Part shown: piece after piece, positions 15,678-23,261 of the stretch
Numbering within the stretch: position 1 is the stretch's first letter
Layout of the letters: every line of letters begins with the position of its first letter
Assembly: GCA_027485075.1 (NCBI GenBank)
Contig: JAIXRT010000074.1
Coordinates: 1-27,055, forward strand
Direction: 5' to 3'
Length of the DNA stretch: 27,055 nucleotides
Source: Cytophagaceae bacterium
GTDB taxonomy: Bacteria > Bacteroidota > Bacteroidia > Cytophagales > Spirosomataceae
Notes under the pieces: model-generated
Seen by the model: only the letters and a program-made list of their open reading frames with translations
What the model was told of the DNA's origin: nothing
Databases searched by the model: none
Translations under genes and position numbers: made by a program

Positions 15678-16736
15678 ATGGCAAATCCTTACTCAAATAG
15701 ACCCGATTCATCCTTCTGGAAAAGGGCGGTCGCGGGGGTAGCTCTAGAACACTTCGACCCAGTTCTCGATGTGCCCTTCACATTGTTGCCTTCAGACAAA
15801 ATTGCTACCGCGGGTAGTTGTTTTGCGCAGCACATTGCCCGAACACTCGTAAGTGAGGGTTTCTCTTATCTTGTCACGGAGCCTGGAGCTAGCGAGCACA
15901 ACTACGGTGTATTCCCAGCGCGTTTTGGTAATATTTACTCAACCTTGCAGCTGCTCCAACTCTTCCAGAGGGCTTATGGCCTCTATCAGCCGCAAGATCA
16001 TATCTGGCGTCTAGGTGATGGATACATTGATCCGTTCCGGCCTCTGGTTGAGACTTATTGCAGTGAGGAGGCGCTTCTGGAAGATCGAGCGGTTCATCTG
16101 TCAGCCGTCCGCAAAATGTTTGAAGAGTGCGATGTATTCATTTTTACTCTAGGACTTACAGAAACGTGGATGGCGGTAGCGGACGAAGCCGTTGTTCCGT
16201 TAGCGCCTGGCGTATCTAACACTAGTAGTGGATGTGAGTACAAGTTTTCGAACCGAACCGTTCCGGATATGATTGGAGATATGGAACAATTTGTTGCGGC
16301 TTTAAGTGTCGTCAATCCTAATGCCCGCATCATTCTAACAGTATCGCCAGTTCCATTGATCGCCACCTTTGAGCCGCGCCATGTCCTAGTTTCCACAGTA
16401 TACAGTAAATCCGCCTTACGCGTTGTAGCGGAACATATCAAAAATTCCGCAGACAATGTTACATATTTCCCATCGTATGAGATCATCAATGGGAATCACA
16501 TCGGGAACAAATATTTTGAAAACGACCTCCGCGAAGTTCGCCCTGAAGGCGTAAAGCACGTGATGAGTTTATTTAAAAAATACTACCTTTCTAGCAATGA
16601 AAAAGAAACTCGAAGTCGTCCTGACACTGAAGAAAAAGTCCATTTAGGAACTGTCGAAAATTCAGTTATTTTTAGAGAAATGATCGAGGCTCAAAAAATT
16701 ATATGCGATGAGGAAAACATTGATGCCCAGAATTAG
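15678..16736 (+). CDS. GSCFA domain protein, probable glycan acyl-modifying enzyme
   Basis: The name motif GSCFAQH is present at residues 46-52, within LLPSDKIATAGSCFA, followed by EHNYGVFPARFGNIYST and the TLGLTETW block. GSCFA proteins are SGNH-hydrolase-like and occur in bacterial polysaccharide loci; the exact reaction is not established. No signal peptide is visible, so it should act in the cytosol. The 352-residue product begins at ATG 15678 after a CGGAG element; a TTG at 15660 is in frame. It is followed by the overlapping WcbI gene, and the two may act on the same sugar. Confidence 0.85.
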   Translation: MANPYSNRPDSSFWKRAVAGVALEHFDPVLDVPFTLLPSDKIATAGSCFAQHIARTLVSEGFSYLVTEPGASEHNYGVFPARFGNIYSTLQLLQLFQRAYGLYQPQDHIWRLGDGYIDPFRPLVETYCSEEALLEDRAVHLSAVRKMFEECDVFIFTLGLTETWMAVADEAVVPLAPGVSNTSSGCEYKFSNRTVPDMIGDMEQFVAALSVVNPNARIILTVSPVPLIATFEPRHVLVSTVYSKSALRVVAEHIKNSADNVTYFPSYEIINGNHIGNKYFENDLREVRPEGVKHVMSLFKKYYLSSNEKETRSRPDTEEKVHLGTVENSVIFREMIEAQKIICDEENIDAQN

Positions 16737-17592
16737 TATCCTCGGAAATTGCCATGTAAGAAGCCTTGCAGCGTGCATCTCAGTCTTGGTGCCAAAATCG
16801 GCTGTCGATTTCCGAACTCTGGGAGAGTTCGAAAAATCAACACAAGAAGAGAATAAATACTATTTTGATAATTTGGCTAATGCCGATGTCATTTTCATTC
16901 AGCATCCGTTTCCGTTAAACGTTTTAAAACAAGAATTTGACGTCTTTGATCATCGTGTACATCGATTTCCAATGGTAACTTACACGGCATTTCATCCGGA
17001 CTCAACTTACTTGATCAGGAGAGGGAAGTTTATTCAGGGTGCCACTGGTCCTTATCACTCTGCACTTGTATTGGCCGGCTTTCTTGAAGGCGTTCAATCG
17101 GATCGCCTAATAAAATTGTTTAATCGCTTCACATTTTCATCGCTCGGTTACGTTGATCAGCACCAAGTTGCGACTGACATTTTGCGCCGTGATTTCCATG
17201 AGATAGGCTACGATTATGAGCCTGTGAGCTCCTCCGGTATTTTTATGCATACAATGGACCATCCAAAGATTGTCGCAATGAATGAAGTTGCGAAACAGGC
17301 GCTCACGAAATCGGGAATAGTCGCGCAGAAGAACGCTAAAATTCCAGTCGATCCGTTAGATAGGGACTGGAAATGGCCAGTATATGCTGACCTACCTTTC
17401 GGTCAAAACTATATTTTTCATGTAGGAATAGGGATGAACTCGTCCCATCAAGTTCCCATCGAAAGGCGGGAGCTATTGCTCAGTGAATTCATCAGAATAA
17501 GTTACGATATTTATAAAGATGTGAATTTTGAAAATGAATTTCCAGGAATAGTAATGAGAGAAATGAATTTCATGAGAAATAATTTAAAATAA
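16723..17592 (+). CDS. WcbI-type polysaccharide biosynthesis protein (putative acetyltransferase)
   Basis: The N-terminus ISILGNCHVRSLAACI matches WcbI, a CoA-binding protein of capsule loci thought to acetylate sugars. IQHPFPLN and TYTAFHPDS are further family-like blocks. The product has 289 residues. ATG 16723 is preceded by GAGGA at good spacing; ATG 16708 is in frame but less well placed. It overlaps the GSCFA gene by 14 bp. Base composition begins to fall toward AT in the last 100 bp, where the AT-rich sulfotransferase segment starts. Confidence 0.82.
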   Translation: MPRISILGNCHVRSLAACISVLVPKSAVDFRTLGEFEKSTQEENKYYFDNLANADVIFIQHPFPLNVLKQEFDVFDHRVHRFPMVTYTAFHPDSTYLIRRGKFIQGATGPYHSALVLAGFLEGVQSDRLIKLFNRFTFSSLGYVDQHQVATDILRRDFHEIGYDYEPVSSSGIFMHTMDHPKIVAMNEVAKQALTKSGIVAQKNAKIPVDPLDRDWKWPVYADLPFGQNYIFHVGIGMNSSHQVPIERRELLLSEFIRISYDIYKDVNFENEFPGIVMREMNFMRNNLK

Positions 17593-17617
17593 TTTATATG
17601 TAAATGGGGATTGTATT

Positions 17618-18307
17618 TTGAATATAATATTCAGTTATGGAATGCCAAAATCTGGCAGTTCTTTTGCTTGGATGATAATAAATTATTTATGCGTATATGC
17701 AAAATTAGATGTTATAAATCTTTCTTCAGAAGCTAAAAATAACGAAAGTTATGAAAATTACATAGACGCTGATTTTTTCATAAATAATGAAAAAATAATA
17801 AATGAAATAAATAATGGGTGGTGCGTAATTAAAACCCATTCTGGACCATTTAAATTTGATAATTTACGCAATGAAAGTTCAAAACATTTTTCATTTGCGC
17901 AACACAGGGATCCTAGAGAAATATACTTATCACTTATGGATCACGCAAAAAGATCTCAAATAATGGGTATTAATGATTTTGTTGAATGTAGAGATTTGGA
18001 AAATTGCATTCCTGTTATTGATGATGCAATAAATAAATTATTCAAATGGGTAGATGAATATAAATCAGTAGCAATTTCTTACGAGTACTTATGCTTTGAC
18101 AGCAAAAATGCCATTATGGATATAGCAAGCAAAATTGGTTTAGATATAGAAATAGATAAAATCGTAAAAAAATTTGAAAATAAATCGGAAATTATACAAT
18201 TCAATAAAGGCAAAATTCGTCGCTGGGAGACAGAAATATCGTCAGATGAATCGGAATTTTTTATTAAAAGATATGAAGAGTATTATAAGCGATTCGGAAT
18301 TTCATGA
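17618..18307 (+). CDS. Sulfotransferase-like protein, AT-rich and probably acquired
   Basis: The 229-residue protein has the two PAPS-binding signatures of sulfotransferases: GMPKSGSSF (residues 8-16, 5'-phosphosulfate loop) and HRDPREIYLS (96-105, 3'-phosphate site). It would transfer sulfate from PAPS to the polysaccharide in the cytosol. The start is TTG with GGGGA 7 nt upstream. Two lines counted by hand give about 32% and 20% G+C, far below the neighbouring genes, and Lys/Asn/Ile codons dominate. This suggests recent transfer into the operon. No PAPS-producing genes are in the window. Confidence 0.8.
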   Translation: MNIIFSYGMPKSGSSFAWMIINYLCVYAKLDVINLSSEAKNNESYENYIDADFFINNEKIINEINNGWCVIKTHSGPFKFDNLRNESSKHFSFAQHRDPREIYLSLMDHAKRSQIMGINDFVECRDLENCIPVIDDAINKLFKWVDEYKSVAISYEYLCFDSKNAIMDIASKIGLDIEIDKIVKKFENKSEIIQFNKGKIRRWETEISSDESEFFIKRYEEYYKRFGIS

Positions 18308-18322
18308 AGGTTTTAGAATATA

Positions 18323-19636
18323 ATGCCTAACATACTCATTGATGGCTACAATCTTGGCCTAGAAAAAGGTACAGGTGTCGCAACCTATGCGCGCAATCTC
18401 AGTTATGAGTTAAAGGCGCTAGGGCATTCCGTTTCCGTCCTATACGGCAATCGAGCGGCGCCCTCCCGAGAGAGCCTAATGCGTGAAATTGCATTTTTCG
18501 ATAGCAATGTAGGTGACCGAAACCGGCTGCTTCAAATTCTAGATCAGGCGCACCGAGCGCTGTTGGGGCCATTGGGGCACTTTGCTGAAGATGTTCCAAT
18601 CACGGGGCAGGTTATCACGCGAACCTTTAGTGCACGGATGCCCGCATTTGATCATATTCTGAACGCGACGGACGTCTTCGTGCGTTCTCAAAGCGCGTTT
18701 AAGCTTTGGAAAACGCTTTCTCGCGTTAGCGTGCCGGAAACGCCGGACCTCGTCCACTGGACCTATCCGGTGCCGTTGCGCATAAAACGGGCGCCCAACA
18801 TCTACACCATGCATGATTTGGTGCCGCTGCGTTTGCCCTATACTACACTCGATAAAAAGCGGACTTACTATAAGCTAATGCAGAAATTGGCACGTACGGC
18901 TGACCACATTGTAACAGTTTCAGAATGTTCGCGCCGCGACATTATTGATCTGTTGGGCGTGTCACCTGACCGTGTTACAAACACCTACCAGTCAGTGTCG
19001 ATACCTGAAAAATATACTAACAAGTCAGAAGCTCAGGTCGCCCGCGAAGTCGAAGGCGCAACCGGAGTGGGGTATAAGGAATATTTCTTATTCTGGGGGT
19101 CGATAGAACCGAAAAAAAATATCGGTCGGATGATCGAAGCCTATCTCTCCAGTGGTGTTGATGCACCGCTGGTTATCGTCGGTGCCCAAGCCTGGAAGTC
19201 CGAGCAAGAATTAAGACTGCTGAACGACGAGGTCATTCGCTATCTCTCTATAGCGGACGGACAAGTTCGCACCAAGAAGCGTGTTATCCAGCTATCCTAC
19301 GCACCGTTTAGCTTACTCGTAAGTCTTATCCGTGGGGCGAAAGGCGCCTTGTTTCCTTCCCTCTATGAAGGGTTTGGACTTCCGGCGCTTGAGGCGATGT
19401 TGCTTGGCACGCCAGTCATTTGCGCCGACACCGCCTCACTCCCCGAGGTGGTGGGGGATGCGGCTGTGATGGTTGACCCATATGACGTTGCGGCGCTGTC
19501 CAACGCAATCCGTACAATTGATCACGACGCCGATTTGCGAACAGAATTGACCGCGCGTGGCATAAAAAGAGCAAGTAACTTTACTCCAGAAAAGTACCGT
19601 GAGAATTTGAAAGCGCTTTATTCGCGCTTCGTTTGA
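18323..19636 (+). CDS. Glycosyltransferase, GT4-type
   Basis: A 437-residue GT-B enzyme. The N-terminus ILIDGYNLGLEKGTGVATYARNL is a typical GT4 acceptor-domain start. HDLVPLRLPYTT and VTVSECSRRDI are middle blocks. FWGSIEPKKNIGRMIEA opens the donor domain, and EGFGLPALE carries the catalytic E-x7-E (E349, E357), followed by TPVICADTASLPEVVGDAA. Composition returns to that of the rest of the operon right after the AT-rich sulfotransferase gene. The sugar specificity is not evident; mannose is possible given manC nearby. Confidence 0.92.
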   Translation: MPNILIDGYNLGLEKGTGVATYARNLSYELKALGHSVSVLYGNRAAPSRESLMREIAFFDSNVGDRNRLLQILDQAHRALLGPLGHFAEDVPITGQVITRTFSARMPAFDHILNATDVFVRSQSAFKLWKTLSRVSVPETPDLVHWTYPVPLRIKRAPNIYTMHDLVPLRLPYTTLDKKRTYYKLMQKLARTADHIVTVSECSRRDIIDLLGVSPDRVTNTYQSVSIPEKYTNKSEAQVAREVEGATGVGYKEYFLFWGSIEPKKNIGRMIEAYLSSGVDAPLVIVGAQAWKSEQELRLLNDEVIRYLSIADGQVRTKKRVIQLSYAPFSLLVSLIRGAKGALFPSLYEGFGLPALEAMLLGTPVICADTASLPEVVGDAAVMVDPYDVAALSNAIRTIDHDADLRTELTARGIKRASNFTPEKYRENLKALYSRFV

Positions 19637-19658
19637 TTGCGATTTGAGGATAATATTT

Positions 19659-20933
19659 ATGCGACCCATTGATAGTTCACTCGCCAAGGGCAAGATTGTC
19701 GCAGCCAACAAAAAGGTTGCGCTTCGGGCACCCCAGAAACCGCGCTATATAAGTCAGTTAAGGGCAACTTTGGTTGCGATGTCTGGCGCGCTGACACTGG
19801 CTGCATGTTCGTCAATAGGAGGCAGTGGACCATCGTCGGCGCGTATCAACAGCTCGGCCAAGGAATCTTATGCCGGAAACGGTATCACTATCGTTGATCT
19901 CAACAAAAGCGCGTTATCGCGTATCAATTCTGTTCAGGAAGCTAAAAGCTTCGCCGCGCTCCTTGCAGAGACGCCAGCTTTGAACCCAGTAATAGGGGCG
20001 GGTGACGTTCTGGATGTTTCAGTCTGGGAAGCGCCACCCTCAATTCTTTTTGGGTCAATAGAAGGCGGATCATCGCAAAATCTAGGAGCTCAGAACCGAA
20101 CTGTCTTGCAGCAAGTTGTCAGCACAGATGGAACGATGGCTATACCGTTCGTCGGTCGTATTTCTGTTGATGGCATGGCTCCCGCAGCCTTGGAGCGTGA
20201 AATAGTTCGCCGCTTGGCAAAGCGGGCAAACGACCCGCAGGTTGTTGTCAAAATTGCGCAAAATGAAGCGCGGAACGTGACGATATTAGGAGAAGTTGCG
20301 AGCAGTCGGCGCGTTCCCATTGGCGCCCGCGGAGACCGCTTACTTGATATTCTGGCAACAGCGGGTGGTCCGCGCCAGCCAGTTGGCCAAACAACCGTGC
20401 AAATCACGCGCGGAGGAACAATCGCAGTCATGCCGCTCGAAAAAATTGTTGAGGATCCAAGACAGAATGTACGGATGGTAGCGGACGACATCGTAACGGT
20501 GCTGCACCAACCTTATAGTTTTATCGCCTTGGGAGCGGTTGCGCGAAATGCCGAAATTCCCTTCGAGGGGAAGGGGATATCGTTGGCGCAGGCTTTAGCC
20601 CGGACGGGAGGTTTGCGTGATGATCGCGCTAATATTCGCGGCATTTTCGTTTTCCGACTGGAATCGCCAGAAGCCCTTGACGCATCGCGCCTGACCGACG
20701 CACGCAGGACCGAGAAGGGTCTAGTGCCCGTAGTCTATCGCCTTGACCTAAGCGACGCGACAGGTTTCTTTGTAACGCAAGATTTTCTAATTCACGACAA
20801 AGACGTAATATACATATCGACAGCGCCAGGCGCTGACCTGATGCGTTTTGTTTCAACGGTCTCAAGTCTTGCCTTTTCAGCGCTATCGATCGGTAATGTT
20901 ATAAGCAGTGCATCGAACAATAATCCAAATTAA
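19659..20933 (+). CDS. Outer-membrane polysaccharide export lipoprotein, Wza/KpsD (OPX) family
   Basis: This is the outer-membrane channel component that completes the KpsMTE exporter. The N-terminus has a rather long basic n-region, then a hydrophobic stretch ending in a lipobox, GALTLAAC (Cys at residue 50). The polysaccharide export domain follows (GAGDVLDVSVWEAP...GTMAIPFVGRISVDG), then two SLBB-type repeats (VTILGEVASSRRVPIG and FIALGAVARNAEIPFEGKG). The C-terminus is hydrophobic. ATG 19659 is preceded by GAGGA 8 nt upstream; a TTG at 19644 is less likely. Length (424 residues) fits the Wza class better than the long KpsD form. Confidence 0.92.
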   Translation: MRPIDSSLAKGKIVAANKKVALRAPQKPRYISQLRATLVAMSGALTLAACSSIGGSGPSSARINSSAKESYAGNGITIVDLNKSALSRINSVQEAKSFAALLAETPALNPVIGAGDVLDVSVWEAPPSILFGSIEGGSSQNLGAQNRTVLQQVVSTDGTMAIPFVGRISVDGMAPAALEREIVRRLAKRANDPQVVVKIAQNEARNVTILGEVASSRRVPIGARGDRLLDILATAGGPRQPVGQTTVQITRGGTIAVMPLEKIVEDPRQNVRMVADDIVTVLHQPYSFIALGAVARNAEIPFEGKGISLAQALARTGGLRDDRANIRGIFVFRLESPEALDASRLTDARRTEKGLVPVVYRLDLSDATGFFVTQDFLIHDKDVIYISTAPGADLMRFVSTVSSLAFSALSIGNVISSASNNNPN

Positions 20934-20974
20934 TCTCAGATCACTTCCACGACTAATATTATCCGAGGTGAGTG

Positions 20975-21031
20975 ATGGAACATGACGTAGATCCATTTCC
21001 AATGGTTGGGCTGGCGGGCAAAGTGATTTGA
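20975..21031 (+). CDS. 18-codon upstream ORF coupled to the next glycosyltransferase gene
   Basis: ATG at 20975 opens an 18-residue peptide (MEHDVDPFPMVGLAGKVI). It is preceded by GAGGTG at 6-nt spacing, the best ribosome-binding site in this stretch. Its TGA (21029-21031) overlaps the TTG start of the glycosyltransferase (TTGA). The glycosyltransferase itself has a TTG start and no good site of its own. A translational coupling leader is the simplest reading; a remnant of a lost gene is possible. Confidence 0.45.
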   Translation: MEHDVDPFPMVGLAGKVI

Positions 21032-22254
21032 CGCGTTTGGTATGCATTGACTGTAGGTATGTGAATTCGAAGCCTAGCGGTATCGCCGAGACTGTTATGG
21101 CTCTGGTTGACTACATACCAACGATGGCTCCAGATCTGCGTTTTCGGCTATTAGTCAGTCCGAATGTATCGTTTCAACTCAGCCATCTCGAGAATGTTGA
21201 ACAGGTGGAGGTATCTGCAGCGGCTAACGGGCCAGCCACAATGTGGGGGCTCCCCATGATCGCGGACTTAAAGGGCGTCGACCTTTTTCACGCCACGTTT
21301 AATATCATGCCTGCTGGGTTAGGCATGCCATGCATCACGACAATTCATGATTTAATGTGGCTGGAGCAACCTGAGTGGTGCGCGACGGGCTGGCGCCGCT
21401 ACCTCCGGCAGCCGTTTTTTGCGCACGGGATAAAGCGCGCATTGAACCAATCGACCATTATTGCGACTGTCAGTGAGGCAACAAAAAATGCCGTGGTCTT
21501 AGGTAGGCCTGACGCTGCGCCGCGAACTTTTGTAACGCTTTCGGGCGTCAGCGACGAATTCAAGCGATCTGCGTGCGAGCGAGGTAAGTTGAGTGCCTTT
21601 GGTTTAAATCCTGAACGCCGTTTCGTTCTCACAGTGGGCCAGTTTGCGCCCTATAAAAATCATCTGCAGGTAATTCGGAGCTTCGCGCAGGTTTGCGCCA
21701 CTCGAAAGGACGTTGATCTGGTGCTTGTCCAGCGTCAAGGGAGTGAATCTGCGGCATTGCGCAGGTTTGCTGAACGGCTTGGTATCGGGGGCCGCATACT
21801 CATTTTGCCTGCGGTGTCGCGCGCGGACCTCATTACGCTCTATTCTTTGGCAGAATTGTTGCTTCATCCATCCTTGTGTGAGGGGTTCGGAAATCCCTTG
21901 GCCGAGGCCATGGCGTGCGGCTGTCCGGTGGTGACTAGTGACAGATCTGCAATGGTTGAAGTGACTGCAGGGGCCGCCATGTTGATCAATCCGAACGATG
22001 CTGAGGCAATTGCGCGGGCTGTGGGCGTAATAATCGACGACCAGGTTATTAGATCCACTATGCGTGAGAGTGGTCTGTTGCGGGCCAAGCAGCTAAAGTG
22101 GTCGGAGTTTGCTCGCGCAAACTTGGCACTTTACCGGCGGGCACTGCGTGGGGAGCCGTCAAGGGTTAACAACTCTGCCACCATTGCCCTATCGGCCCGT
22201 ATAAACAGGATTTTTAACCAAATCAGAGCTCCGTTTAGAAGAATGATTTCGTAA
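21028..22254 (+). CDS. Glycosyltransferase, GT4-type
   Basis: A 408-residue GT-B enzyme, last gene of the plus-strand run. Visible blocks are CIDCRYVNSKPSGIAETV at the N-terminus, ITTIHDLMWLEQPEW, TVSEATKNAVVLG, LTVGQFAPYKNH opening the donor domain, and EGFGNPLAE (E285, E293) as the E-x7-E pair followed by CPVVTSDRSAMVEV. The start is TTG at 21028, overlapping the stop of an 18-codon ORF with a strong ribosome-binding site. Its 3' end overlaps the convergent CDP-alcohol phosphotransferase gene by 124 bp. Substrates are unknown. Confidence 0.9.
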   Translation: MTRLVCIDCRYVNSKPSGIAETVMALVDYIPTMAPDLRFRLLVSPNVSFQLSHLENVEQVEVSAAANGPATMWGLPMIADLKGVDLFHATFNIMPAGLGMPCITTIHDLMWLEQPEWCATGWRRYLRQPFFAHGIKRALNQSTIIATVSEATKNAVVLGRPDAAPRTFVTLSGVSDEFKRSACERGKLSAFGLNPERRFVLTVGQFAPYKNHLQVIRSFAQVCATRKDVDLVLVQRQGSESAALRRFAERLGIGGRILILPAVSRADLITLYSLAELLLHPSLCEGFGNPLAEAMACGCPVVTSDRSAMVEVTAGAAMLINPNDAEAIARAVGVIIDDQVIRSTMRESGLLRAKQLKWSEFARANLALYRRALRGEPSRVNNSATIALSARINRIFNQIRAPFRRMIS

Positions 22255-23066
22255 AGGAAGTACCATAAGGGCATGCCTGCCAGCATTGCCAATCCAAGAA
22301 AAATGGTTCGGTGGTTTGCGCTTAGAAGACCAAGCGGACCAAGTAGCGGCCGATGGTGTCGGATGATGGTCTCTCGAACATTGCGTTGTACCTTTGGATT
22401 ACCTTGCGCGGCGCTTAGGGCGCTGTCTATCGAGCGATCTGCAGCGAGTGCATGTTGGGATAGTCGCAGGTACATTTGGGCTACTATGTTTAAACCAATG
22501 CCAGGCGAGATATCATGCCGGGAGAACTGTTTAAGCCATCCACGATTATACACCCACAATTGGTACTGACGGCGCCTAACCTCATAGAAATTCGCCTGCA
22601 CGATACGGCTCAGTCCAGCAGCAATGACTACAGCCCAGGCCACTTTAGAGCCGAGCCCAGCAGCTAGCAGGTGGGCCATCATACAATAGAGAATTATATG
22701 TGACAGATAGTCTGACAGGCCGTCGACAATTTCCCCGTGTGGACTGACTTTGCCATTTATGCGGGCAAGATCACCGTCGGCGCCGTCTAAAACATGCCAA
22801 AGCATGTGAGCCAAAAGACCTATGATGACTGCTTGAGGCCAAGAGGGGATTGTATAGAAATAGGCGCAAGTGACGACAGACAGTCCGCCCGCAAGTGAGA
22901 CCAAATTTGGCGTTATAGCCGTCCGAGATAGGCCGTTTGCAATTTTCCAGGACAGCGGATGATAGAGATAAAAATTCAGCCAATCTTCCAACTCGCGCGG
23001 CCGCTTAAGCGCGGCGTCGTCAAATGCCACCTGCTTGGCGTCACCGTTTTGAGAATTGTCATGCAT
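22131..23066 (-). CDS. CDP-alcohol phosphotransferase (integral membrane)
   Basis: The full CDP-alcohol phosphotransferase signature is intact: D94-x2-D97-G-x2-A-R102-x8-G111-x3-D115-x3-D119. The 311-residue protein starts with RPRELEDWLNFYLYHPL, a juxtamembrane helix, then ITPNLVSLAG leading into several membrane segments; the last helices lie near residues 258-290. Such enzymes move a phospho-alcohol from a CDP-alcohol to another alcohol or lipid at the membrane. Given the upstream CDP-inositol-forming gene, phosphoinositol transfer is plausible but inferred. AGAGG precedes ATG 23066. Its end overlaps the convergent glycosyltransferase by 124 bp. Confidence 0.88.
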   Translation of the reverse strand: MHDNSQNGDAKQVAFDDAALKRPRELEDWLNFYLYHPLSWKIANGLSRTAITPNLVSLAGGLSVVTCAYFYTIPSWPQAVIIGLLAHMLWHVLDGADGDLARINGKVSPHGEIVDGLSDYLSHIILYCMMAHLLAAGLGSKVAWAVVIAAGLSRIVQANFYEVRRRQYQLWVYNRGWLKQFSRHDISPGIGLNIVAQMYLRLSQHALAADRSIDSALSAAQGNPKVQRNVRETIIRHHRPLLGPLGLLSANHRTIFLGLAMLAGMPLWYFLYEIILLNGALIWLKILFIRADRAMVAELLTLDGSPRSARR

Positions 23067-23261
23067 GTAGCCTCTTAAGCCTATCTGTCATCGTGAGACG
23101 GTAGTCGGGAGCTTAGATGTTTTAATGATGCCGTGCTGAATGCCATCAATAGGGGCGAAAATTGTCCAAATTTGAATTGGTTAAAATGCTACTTGGTAGC
23201 TAGGGCAGTTTCAAGTCTTATGGCTCTAATGAGTTGATCTAACTCGCGTAATGGAGGCCCG

